The translations under genes and the position numbers were made by a program. The notes beneath the pieces are model-generated. The model searched no databases, was not told where the DNA came from, and was given only the letters and a program-made list of their open reading frames with translations. A stretch of DNA of 8,094 nt, taken from Lachnospiraceae bacterium (GTDB lineage: Bacteria; Bacillota; Clostridia; Lachnospirales; Lachnospiraceae). Where the stretch lies: contig JAEEKC010000292.1 in the NCBI GenBank assembly GCA_016282215.1, positions 1 to 8,094 of the forward strand. The letters run 5' to 3'. This document shows, one piece after another, positions 1 to 5,429 of this stretch (the stretch's first letter is position 1; every line of letters starts with the position of its first letter).

Positions 1-950
1 ATTTCCACGCCTTCTTCCAGGCTCGCTGCCTTATCTGCGATATAAAGCGCCGCGCCTGCATTCATCAGGACTGTGCTCCGCTTCGGCCCGCGGTCGGTTC
101 CGTTTAAGATATTGCGGGTGATCTCAGCGTTCTCTGCCGGTGTTCCACCCACCAGATCCTCTTTTTTGCATCTTTCAAAACCGAATTCTTCCGGCGTGAT
201 CTCGTAGGTGGTATATCTGCCGTTGGAAAATTCGCAGATCGCGGTCTCGCCTACAGCGGAGATCTCATCCAGTTTTTCTCTGCCGTAAACCACCATTCCC
301 TTCTTTACACCCAGTGCATAAAGCACTCTTGCCAGCGGTGCGATCAGGTATTCATCATAGACGCCAAGAAGCTGCCTTTCAGGGCAGGCCGGATTGGTCA
401 GAGGGCCTAAGATATTAAACACGGTACGAAATCCCAGTTCTTTTCTGATGCCGCCTACATATTTCATGGAAGCATGATACTTCTGTGCGAAGAAAAAGCA
501 AAAACCGGTCTTTTTCAGCAGATCTACGCATTTTTCCGGCTCAAGGTCGATCTTGGCACCCAGCGCTTCGAGGCAGTCTGCAGTACCGGACTTCGAAGAT
601 GCCGCGCGGTTGCCGTGCTTAGCCACTTTTACACCCGCTGCCGCAGCTACAAAAGCCGTGGTAGTCGAGATATTAAAACTGCCTGCCCTATCGCCGCCGG
701 TTCCGACGATCTCTAAGGTCTCCATGTCACCGGTATCGCATTTGGTAGCATGCTCTCGCATCGCTGCTGCGCAGCCGCGAATCTCATCGATGGTCTCTGC
801 CTTTGCGCTTTTTGTGGACAGGGCCGCCAAAAATGCAGCGTTCTGCGTAGGCGTCGACTCGCCGTCCATGATCTCGTTCATGACGGTGTAAGCTTCGTCG
901 TAAGTTAAATCTTCTCTGGTTACGATTTTCTCGATTGCTTCTTTGATCAT
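1..950 (-). CDS. trpD: Anthranilate phosphoribosyltransferase, 3' end cut off by window
   Basis: Transfers the phosphoribosyl group of PRPP to anthranilate, the second step of the tryptophan branch, in the cytoplasm. Reading the minus strand from the ATG at 950 gives 316 codons with no stop before the edge. The family is usually about 335-345 residues, so only some 20-30 C-terminal residues should be missing. Visible family motifs are the PRPP-binding GTGGD at residues 83-87, NIST at 93-96, AKHGNR at 110-115, SSKSG at 118-122, and the ELGFRTVFNILGPLTNP-type block at about 171-187. The start is set by AGGAGG at 964-959, eight bases upstream. It is the last trp gene seen here, 195 bp after trpA, an unusual place for trpD. 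That gap contains a palindromic repeat. The run of T residues near codon 150 stays in frame. The identification is secure; the exact length is not known. Confidence 0.96.
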   Translation of the reverse strand, partial: MIKEAIEKIVTREDLTYDEAYTVMNEIMDGESTPTQNAAFLAALSTKSAKAETIDEIRGCAAAMREHATKCDTGDMETLEIVGTGGDRAGSFNISTTTAFVAAAAGVKVAKHGNRAASSKSGTADCLEALGAKIDLEPEKCVDLLKKTGFCFFFAQKYHASMKYVGGIRKELGFRTVFNILGPLTNPACPERQLLGVYDEYLIAPLARVLYALGVKKGMVVYGREKLDEISAVGETAICEFSNGRYTTYEITPEEFGFERCKKEDLVGGTPAENAEITRNILNGTDRGPKRSTVLMNAGAALYIADKAASLEEGVE

Positions 951-994
951 TGTGGTATCCTCCTCGTGGTTTTCACATTGATTATATATTCCTG

Positions 995-1088
995 TACTCC
1001 GCCCCGCCTGCGTGAGCATCCGGAAAATTCCTGACGTCACTTCGTTCCGAAGGTTTTCCCGGACGCTCACCTGCGGCGTGGCTCATTG
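995..1088. repeat. Palindromic intergenic repeat, long form (trpA-trpD gap)
   Basis: A GC-rich fold-back unit fills much of the 195-bp trpA-trpD gap. The arms GTGAGCATCCGG (1012-1023) and CCGGACGCTCAC (1059-1070) pair with one mismatch and continue through AAAA/TTTT with a bulge. Inside sits the small hairpin CTTCG-TTC-CGAAG (1040-1052). The first 20 bases (995-1014) and last 8 bases (1081-1088) are identical to 3208-3227 and 3228-3235, where the central 66 bp are absent. The interior is bounded by GCGTG direct repeats at 1010-1014 and 1076-1080. There is no U-tract, so it is not a simple terminator. The rest of the gap (1089-1145 and 965-994) shows no recognisable feature. Confidence 0.75.
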
Positions 1089-1145
1089 GTTGCATATTGC
1101 TGCCTGGTTCATTGACTGAATATTTGTTACCGCTTCGTATAGCAT

Positions 1146-1937
1146 TTACATCGCATTCAGCTCTGTTTTGAATTTGGTCGTGTACGCTGCCGCGCTTTCC
1201 TCAGAGAATCCGTTCTCTCTGAGAAGTGTGATGAAATGCGATCCGACGATAGCGCCGTCGATGATGTCCTTCACGCCTTCCACATCGGCTGCTTCGCGGA
1301 TACCGAAGCCCATCATGACAGGGATCTTGGAAACCTCTTTGACGCTTGTCAGGTATTCCTTTACTTTTGCATGGAAGTCCGCTGCCTGTCCTGTCACACC
1401 CATGGAAGATACGCAGTAGATGAAGCCTTTTGCATCCTTCACGATCTCCGGAATCCGGTCCGCTGAGATGGGGGATACCAGCTGGATCAGGATGGTCTCA
1501 TCCGATCCTGCAAGCGCCGCCTGCAGCGTTTCCTGCTCTTCAAAGGGAAGATCCGGCACGATAAGTCCGTCCACGCCCGCCTCATGGCATTTTGCCGCAA
1601 AAGCTTCGATCCCATAGTTTACGATCGTGTTGTAATACATCATGAAGACGATAGGCTTTTCTACCCCCTCCTTGCGGAGGCTTTCCATCAGGGCAAAGGT
1701 CTTTTTCAAAGATGCCCCTGCCAGGATTGCCTCATAGGATGCCTGCTGGATCACCGGACCATCAGCGATGGGATCGGAAAAAGGGATTCCCAATTCGATG
1801 ATATCCGTATCTTTTTGTGCTTTGATCAGTTTGGCAGTGGTTTCCATATCCGGAAGTCCTGCCGTTAAATATGTGATAAAGGCTTTTTCGCCTTTCTCTT
1901 TTAATGTCTGCAGATGCAGCTCAATCCGATTGCTCAT
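1146..1937 (-). CDS. trpA: Tryptophan synthase alpha subunit
   Basis: Cleaves indole-3-glycerol phosphate to indole and glyceraldehyde-3-phosphate, and passes indole to TrpB in the cytoplasmic alpha2beta2 complex. The 263-residue product has the usual family length and a TIM-barrel pattern. The catalytic pair is present as Glu48 in IIELGIPFSDP and Asp59 in IADGP. Other family blocks are YLTAGLPD (23-30), GVDGLIVPDLPFEE, and the phosphate-binding GFGI and GAIVGS segments near the C-terminus. A GTG nine bases upstream (1946) is in frame, but it lies inside the GAGGTG ribosome binding site (1949-1944), so the ATG at 1937 with a six-base spacer is the better start. It follows trpB after 41 bp, the usual trpB-trpA pairing, and should be co-transcribed with it. 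Confidence 0.97.
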   Translation of the reverse strand: MSNRIELHLQTLKEKGEKAFITYLTAGLPDMETTAKLIKAQKDTDIIELGIPFSDPIADGPVIQQASYEAILAGASLKKTFALMESLRKEGVEKPIVFMMYYNTIVNYGIEAFAAKCHEAGVDGLIVPDLPFEEQETLQAALAGSDETILIQLVSPISADRIPEIVKDAKGFIYCVSSMGVTGQAADFHAKVKEYLTSVKEVSKIPVMMGFGIREAADVEGVKDIIDGAIVGSHFITLLRENGFSEESAAAYTTKFKTELNAM

Positions 1938-1943
1938 ATTGGT

Positions 1944-1949
1944 CACCTC
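1944..1949 (-). promoter_or_regulatory. Ribosome binding site that fixes the trpA start
   Basis: GAGGTG lies six bases ahead of the ATG at 1937. The alternative in-frame GTG start (1946-1944) is the last three bases of this same motif and has no ribosome site of its own at a usable distance. The ATG should therefore be used and the product begins MSNRIE. Confidence 0.75.
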
Positions 1950-1978
1950 GTTTTATTTATCAGTAGTTGGTTCCTCTA

Positions 1979-3166
1979 TTAATTCAGATATCCCTTCCCC
2001 GCCAGATAATCCGAAATGGTATTCACGTCTTTATCACCTCTTCCGGACAGGCAGATGATCATGGACTGCTCCGGTGTCATCTCTTTTGCTTTTTTGAAAG
2101 CATAAGCCACGGCATGCGCACTCTCGATGGCAGGGATAATGCCCTCGATCTGTGTCAGTTCCATCAGCGCATCCATCGCTTCGCTGTCCGTGATCGGCAC
2201 GTACTGCGCTCTGCCGGTATCATGCAGATAAGCATGTTCGGGACCAACACCGGGGTAATCCAGGCCTGCGGAAATGGAATGCGCCAGTTGGATGTTTCCG
2301 TCTTCGTCCTGCAGAAGATAGGATCTTGTTCCGTGCAGAACGCCGGGTTTCCCCTTTGCCATGGAAGCCGCATGCTCATTGGTGTCCACACCTTTTCCGG
2401 CTGCCTCGACACCGATCAGCTGTACAGAAGGCTCGTCAATGAAATCCGCAAACATGCCGATGGAATTGGAACCACCGCCGACACAGGCCATAACCACATC
2501 CGGCAGTCTTCCTTCTGCTTCCATATGCTGTTTTTTCGCTTCCCGGCTGATCACCGCCTGGAATTCCTTTACCATCTTCGGATAAGGGTAGGGTCCGATG
2601 GCGGAACCGATGATATAAAAAGTATCCTCTGCTGTCTTCGCCCATGTCCTGATGGCTTCATTCGTCGCATCCTTCAGGGTATTGCTGCCGGATCTGACAG
2701 ATACCACCTTGGCACCAAGCATTTCCATTCTCATCACGTTCAATGCCTGGCGCTTCACATCCTCTTCACCCATGAAAACCGTGCATTCCATGTTGAAAAG
2801 CGCTGCGCCTGTTGCGGTTGCCACACCGTGCTGTCCTGCGCCGGTCTCTGCAATGATCTTCTTTTTTCCCATCCGCTTTGCCAGCAGGATCTGTCCGATC
2901 ACGTTATTGATCTTGTGGGCACCGGTATGATTCAAGTCTTCTCTTTTCAGATAGATCTTGGTGCCGTACTTTTCACTGAGACGCTCCGCCAAATACAGCG
3001 GTGTCTCACGACCTACATACTGTTTCAGATAATAGTGATACTGTTTCAAAAACTCCGGATCCTTGATCGCAGCTTCGAATGCTTCATCGATCTCGTTGAG
3101 AGTGTTCATCAGGGATTCCGAAACATACTGTCCGCCGTACTCACCGTAATATGCTTTTTTATTCAT
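1979..3166 (-). CDS. trpB: Tryptophan synthase beta subunit
   Basis: PLP enzyme that condenses indole with L-serine to make tryptophan, partner of TrpA. The 395-residue length is normal for the main TrpB1 type. The PLP Schiff-base lysine is Lys85 in HTGAHKINN. The catalytic Glu107 is in AETGAGQHG. The cofactor phosphate loop GGGSNS is at 230-235, and SGRGDKD, which contacts the pyridine ring, is at 374-380. The N-terminus YYGEYGGQYV and the EGIIPAIESAHA block are also typical. The start is supported by GAGGT at 3179-3175, eight bases upstream. It lies 63 bp after trpF and 41 bp before trpA. The long open frame on the opposite strand over this gene is a coding shadow. Nothing in the sequence suggests loss of function. 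Confidence 0.98.
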   Translation of the reverse strand: MNKKAYYGEYGGQYVSESLMNTLNEIDEAFEAAIKDPEFLKQYHYYLKQYVGRETPLYLAERLSEKYGTKIYLKREDLNHTGAHKINNVIGQILLAKRMGKKKIIAETGAGQHGVATATGAALFNMECTVFMGEEDVKRQALNVMRMEMLGAKVVSVRSGSNTLKDATNEAIRTWAKTAEDTFYIIGSAIGPYPYPKMVKEFQAVISREAKKQHMEAEGRLPDVVMACVGGGSNSIGMFADFIDEPSVQLIGVEAAGKGVDTNEHAASMAKGKPGVLHGTRSYLLQDEDGNIQLAHSISAGLDYPGVGPEHAYLHDTGRAQYVPITDSEAMDALMELTQIEGIIPAIESAHAVAYAFKKAKEMTPEQSMIICLSGRGDKDVNTISDYLAGKGYLN

Positions 3167-3207
3167 GTCTTGTTACCTCGTTATAATGTTGTAAAATTGA
3201 AATTATT

Positions 3208-3235
3208 TACTCCGCCCCGCCTGCGTGGCTCATTG
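3208..3235. repeat. Short form of the trpA-trpD palindromic repeat, overlapping the trpF stop
   Basis: These 28 bases match exactly the two ends of the repeat at 995-1088 (20 bases identical to 995-1014, then 8 identical to 1081-1088) but lack the 66-bp hairpin in between. The joint is at the GCGTG direct repeat, as expected for a precise deletion or for an unfilled version of the element. The trpF stop codon (3232-3230) and last sense codon lie inside it, so the repeat end supplies the end of that gene. The rest of the trpF-trpB gap (3207-3180) is AT-rich with no feature I can name. Confidence 0.7.
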
Positions 3236-3883
3236 ATTAACTCTCACCGCCTGAACGAATGCCCGGATTTTCGCTTCGCTCTTGCCTATGCCGTCATCGT
3301 TCTCAACACCGCTGCTCACATCCACCACATCCGGCGAGAAGCACTCGATGCCTTCTGCCACGTTTTCTGCATTCAGGCCTCCTGCAAGAACCAACATGCC
3401 GGGATGCGGCGGTGAATTCGTTCCTGCTTTTTTCAGACGTTTGCTCTTACGCCAGTTGAAAGTTTTGCCACTTCCGTAGGCAGGTGCATCCAAAACGATC
3501 GCTTCGATCTTGGTCTTAAGCTCCGACTCCAACGTTTTCGTCCATTCAAGCTTTTCCAAAGCTTCATCCATGTCCTGCGCATTGACCGCCAGCCAGATCG
3601 GGATCGTCGCTTTTTCCATAACCGATTGTTTCAGTTCTTTGTGTACCTGGATGATATCGAAACCCGCCTCTTCGATCTGCGCAAGCAGCGCCTCGTCAGG
3701 GTTGACGGTAACGGCAACCTTCCGGATATGCCCGTCCAGTCCGCGAAAGAGCTCTGCTGCCCGAGCGGTTGTGATATATCTCTTACTCTTTTCGAAGATC
3801 ACGAAGCCGGCATAGTCCACGCCCGCTGCGTTTAGCATCTGTATTTCATTTTCTTTTGTGATTCCGCAGATTTTAATTTTCAT
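3230..3883 (-). CDS. trpF: Phosphoribosylanthranilate isomerase
   Basis: Converts N-(5'-phosphoribosyl)anthranilate to CdRP, the step between TrpD and TrpC, in the cytoplasm. The 217-residue product begins MKIKICGIT with the catalytic Cys6. The general acid is probably Asp132 in IVLDAPAYGSGKTFNW. The phosphate-binding LAGGLNAENV (166-175) and DVSSGVE (188-194) are present. An upstream in-frame ATG at 3928 would add 15 residues, but it lies in a repeat; the ATG at 3883 has AGGA (3893-3890) six bases away and matches the family start. The segment IIQVHKE replaces the usual QLHG-type block at about 78-83, making this the most divergent trp product here. It is separated from trpC by a palindromic repeat, and its stop codon lies in another. 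The function is well supported despite the divergence. Confidence 0.95.
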   Translation of the reverse strand: MKIKICGITKENEIQMLNAAGVDYAGFVIFEKSKRYITTARAAELFRGLDGHIRKVAVTVNPDEALLAQIEEAGFDIIQVHKELKQSVMEKATIPIWLAVNAQDMDEALEKLEWTKTLESELKTKIEAIVLDAPAYGSGKTFNWRKSKRLKKAGTNSPPHPGMLVLAGGLNAENVAEGIECFSPDVVDVSSGVENDDGIGKSEAKIRAFVQAVRVNQ

Positions 3884-3889
3884 TATTTT

Positions 3890-3893
3890 TCCT
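3890..3893 (-). promoter_or_regulatory. Ribosome binding site that fixes the trpF start
   Basis: AGGA lies six bases before the ATG at 3883, which begins the conserved MKIKICGIT N-terminus. The upstream in-frame ATG at 3928 is made from repeat sequence and would add a 15-residue segment not found in the family. Confidence 0.6.
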
Positions 3894-3917
3894 GTGACCT
3901 TAGTAACGGTTATATAT

Positions 3918-4016
3918 AAGCCCCTCATCAGTCAGCTTCGCTGACAGCCGTCTCGCCTGCCGGCTCGGTCCTCGCTGGACAAGCGCCACTGGCGCTTAGC
4001 GACCCCAAGGGGGAAG
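3918..4016. repeat. Palindromic intergenic repeat, copy A (trpC-trpF gap)
   Basis: This is a roughly 99-bp unit occupying most of the 155-bp trpC-trpF gap. From the plus strand it has AAGCCCCTCATC, a perfect hairpin GTCAGC-TTC-GCTGAC (3931-3945), a second hairpin AAGCGCC-ACT-GGCGCTT (3981-3997) enclosed by TCGCT/AGCGA (3972-3976 with 3998-4002), and CCCC-AA-GGGGG (4003-4013). A second copy lies at 7894-7989; 3964-4001 and 7938-7975 differ at only two of 38 positions. The unit resembles the CCCCTCATC...GGGGGAAG palindromic repeats that I recall as widespread between genes in gut clostridia. It would be transcribed within the operon and could fold in the mRNA. Confidence 0.85.
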
Positions 4017-4038
4017 CCTTTATTCTGTATCCACACTA

Positions 4039-4833
4039 TTAACTATCGCATTTCCACTTTGCTGCCAGCTTAGCCGGCTCATCCGATTCCATAAAGGCGC
4101 GTCCGATCAAGAATCCGTCGACTCCCACTTCCTTTAAGTAGCGGACATCCTCATCTCCCATGATGCCGCTCTCAGCGATCAGAAGCTTGTCTTTCGGTAT
4201 GTATTTTCGAAGCTTTCCGGTGTTTTCCAGCGAGATAGAAAAGTCTTTCAGGTTCCGGTTGTTGATACCGATGATCCTCGGACCTGTCTTCAATGCTCTT
4301 TCAATCTCATATTCATCATGTGTTTCCACCAAAACACCGAGCTTCAGCTCTCTTGACAGCTGATAAAAATCTCTCATCTGTTCATCATCCAGGATCGCTG
4401 TGATCAAAAGAACTGCGTCGGCACCAATAGCTTTTGCTTCATAAAACTGGTATTCATCGATCATAAAGTCTTTGCGAAGGATCGGAAGCTCCGTCTTTTC
4501 CCGGATGGTCTTCAGGTATCCAACATTGCCCAGAAAGTGATCTTCTTCCGTCAGGCAGGAAATCGCATCCACGCAGACGTTGTACTCTTCGATCCGCTCT
4601 AAAAGGTCAATCTTTTCCTCGATCTTCCCAAGGCTCGGAGAGGCTTTTTTGAACTCTCCGATAATGGAGATACCGGACTTTTTCATATTCTGATAAAACA
4701 GGTCGGCGTTCCTTGCATCATCTGTCGCAGAGACGATTCTTTCTGCGGCGGCCCTCACCTCTTCAAAAGAACGGTTCTTTTTGTGCTCTATAAGACGGAC
4801 TTTTTTGTCTCTTACGATATCATCGAGTATCAT
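4039..4833 (-). CDS. trpC: Indole-3-glycerol-phosphate synthase
   Basis: Closes the indole ring of CdRP with loss of CO2 and water, giving the TrpA substrate. The 264-residue TIM-barrel protein has the full active-site set: Glu60 and Lys62 in IGEFKKASPS, Ser65-Pro66-Ser67, Lys121 in LPILRKDFM, Glu170 in VLVETHDE, Asn191 in GINNRNL, and Glu221-Ser222 in IAESGI. It is a stand-alone enzyme, not fused to TrpF as in enterobacteria. The ATG at 4833 is preceded by AAAGGGG (4850-4844), ten bases away. It ends with tandem stops TAA TAG. It is the first gene after the T-box terminator, so it heads the regulated operon, an unusual place since trpE normally leads. A 184-bp fold-back element separates it from the terminator. 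Confidence 0.98.
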   Translation of the reverse strand: MILDDIVRDKKVRLIEHKKNRSFEEVRAAAERIVSATDDARNADLFYQNMKKSGISIIGEFKKASPSLGKIEEKIDLLERIEEYNVCVDAISCLTEEDHFLGNVGYLKTIREKTELPILRKDFMIDEYQFYEAKAIGADAVLLITAILDDEQMRDFYQLSRELKLGVLVETHDEYEIERALKTGPRIIGINNRNLKDFSISLENTGKLRKYIPKDKLLIAESGIMGDEDVRYLKEVGVDGFLIGRAFMESDEPAKLAAKWKCDS

Positions 4834-4861
4834 CTGTTGTTATCCCCTTTCGTTGATCGAC

Positions 4862-5045
4862 TTTCTATTCACAGCAACTCCACACCGATCTCGCAGACAC
4901 GGTGCTTCGCACCTTTACTGCCGCTTCGCGGCTGTCTGCTCGATTCGCGTGGAGTTTCTGCTTCGCAGATCATCCATAAATACGTTGCAGTTTCAGCAAG
5001 CAAGCTTGCAAACTGCCCGTATTTATGTCTGACTGTGAATAGAAA
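4862..5045. repeat. 184-bp fold-back element with 13-bp terminal inverted repeats in the trpC leader
   Basis: The ends TTTCTATTCACAG (4862-4874) and CTGTGAATAGAAA (5033-5045) are perfect inverted repeats. Inside are nested stems. AACTCCAC (4876-4883) pairs with GTGGAGTT (4949-4956) and encloses GCAGACA (4893-4899) with TGTCTGC (4933-4939). That stem in turn encloses two hairpins, GGTGC-TTC-GCACC (4901-4913) and GCCGC-TTC-GCGGC (4920-4932). Beside it lie TCTGC-TTC-GCAGA (4957-4969) and a long arm in which CATAAATACG (4975-4984) pairs with CGTATTTATG (5018-5027), then GCAGTTT with AAACTGC, then GCAAG-CAAG-CTTGC. No coding sequence of note and no clear target-site duplication are seen. It could be a small non-autonomous mobile element or a structured leader RNA. 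It abuts the T-box terminator and ends 28 bp before trpC. Confidence 0.85.
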
Positions 5046-5046
5046 C

Positions 5047-5083
5047 AAAAATATCCCGACATTACAAATATGTAATGCCGGGA
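5047..5083 (-). terminator. Rho-independent terminator of the trp T-box
   Basis: TCCCGGCATTACA (5083-5071), loop TATT, then TGTAATGTCGGGA (5066-5054) form a 13-bp stem with one G-U pair, followed by TATTTTT. The CCC at 5082-5080 is shared with the antiterminator, so the two structures exclude each other, as expected for a T-box switch. Because secDF has no terminator of its own, this hairpin may also stop secDF read-through. Confidence 0.93.
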
Positions 5084-5391
5084 CAGGAATTCTTTTATCC
5101 TGCGGTGCCACCCCGCTTGATGCTTACGCATCCACTCTACGCATACACGGGTATGAACCGCTCATTGTCACATACCAACATATGCCGACCTTTGATCACG
5201 GAGAGTCTGCTCCGTCTCCCATACTCTGCACTTGCATTTCTGTTCGCCCTCCGGGGTCCATTCACCCTGATCCTTCATACCGCAATCCCACCGCCTGCGG
5301 CTCTCTTTCTGAAGGGGTTTCAAAGCTACTCACTCCCCGTCACAGGTTTGTTTCTTATGATCAGCGACCTGTTAGCTCTCGCTTCTTCTAT
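5047..5391 (-). promoter_or_regulatory. Tryptophan T-box riboswitch (tRNA-Trp sensing leader)
   Basis: The leader RNA pairs with tRNA-Trp, and uncharged tRNA should stabilise the antiterminator so that trpCFBAD is transcribed. Stem I shows CGGGG (5339-5335) pairing with CCCCG (5256-5252), the AGTA of the S-turn side (5330-5327), and an AGAGAG segment with an apical CCGCA/TGCGG hairpin (5300-5284). The specifier loop GTGAATGGA has the TGG codon at 5260-5258. A later stem pairs GCATA/TATGC and GGTATG/CATACC (5185-5141). Stem III is GATGC-GTAA-GCATC (5132-5119). The T-box GGGTGGCACCGC is at 5113-5102, with the TGGCACC bulge at 5110-5104. The antiterminator pairs GCAGGA (5103-5098) with TCCTGT (5088-5083) and GGG with CCC (5082-5080). 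A small AGCGA/TCGCT hairpin lies upstream of Stem I. The start at about 5391 is inferred from the promoter. Confidence 0.94.
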
Positions 5392-5396
5392 GAATC

Positions 5397-5425
5397 AAAA
5401 TACCATCTGCGTTTCCAAATGTCAA
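5397..5425 (-). promoter_or_regulatory. Sigma-A-type promoter of the trp T-box operon
   Basis: A perfect -35 TTGACA (5425-5420), a 17-base spacer and a -10 TATTTT (5402-5397, four of six consensus bases) sit directly before the T-box leader. The -35 begins only five bases after the secDF stop codon. A transcription start near 5391-5389 would leave a short 5' segment ahead of Stem I, consistent with known T-box leaders. Confidence 0.8.
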
Positions 5426-5429
5426 CAGA

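Noticed and set aside
481..520. Possible frameshift in trpD at a run of T residues near codon 150
   Set aside because: Recounting the plus strand gives five A residues at 500-504, which keeps the frame and yields the expected CFFFAQKYHASMKYVGG continuation.
553..891. Plus-strand open frame of 112 codons at the left end
   Set aside because: It lies opposite trpD, whose reading frame carries the family motifs; it has no ribosome site or recognisable domain.
1012..1070. Hairpin in the trpA-trpD gap as a transcription terminator
   Set aside because: The stem is strong but no U-tract follows on the coding strand, and the same sequence family occurs in the trpF-trpB gap without the hairpin, so a repeat is the better explanation.
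1967..3415. A 482-codon open frame on the plus strand
   Set aside because: It lies opposite trpB and runs into the trpF-trpB gap. trpB has all catalytic motifs, while the plus-strand product has Cys/His-rich composition typical of an antisense shadow and no recognisable domain.
4869..5111. A small minus-strand open frame that could be a Trp leader peptide for ribosome-mediated attenuation
   Set aside because: It spans the T-box terminator and the repeat, has one Trp codon rather than a cluster, and has no convincing ribosome site. The T-box already explains tryptophan control.
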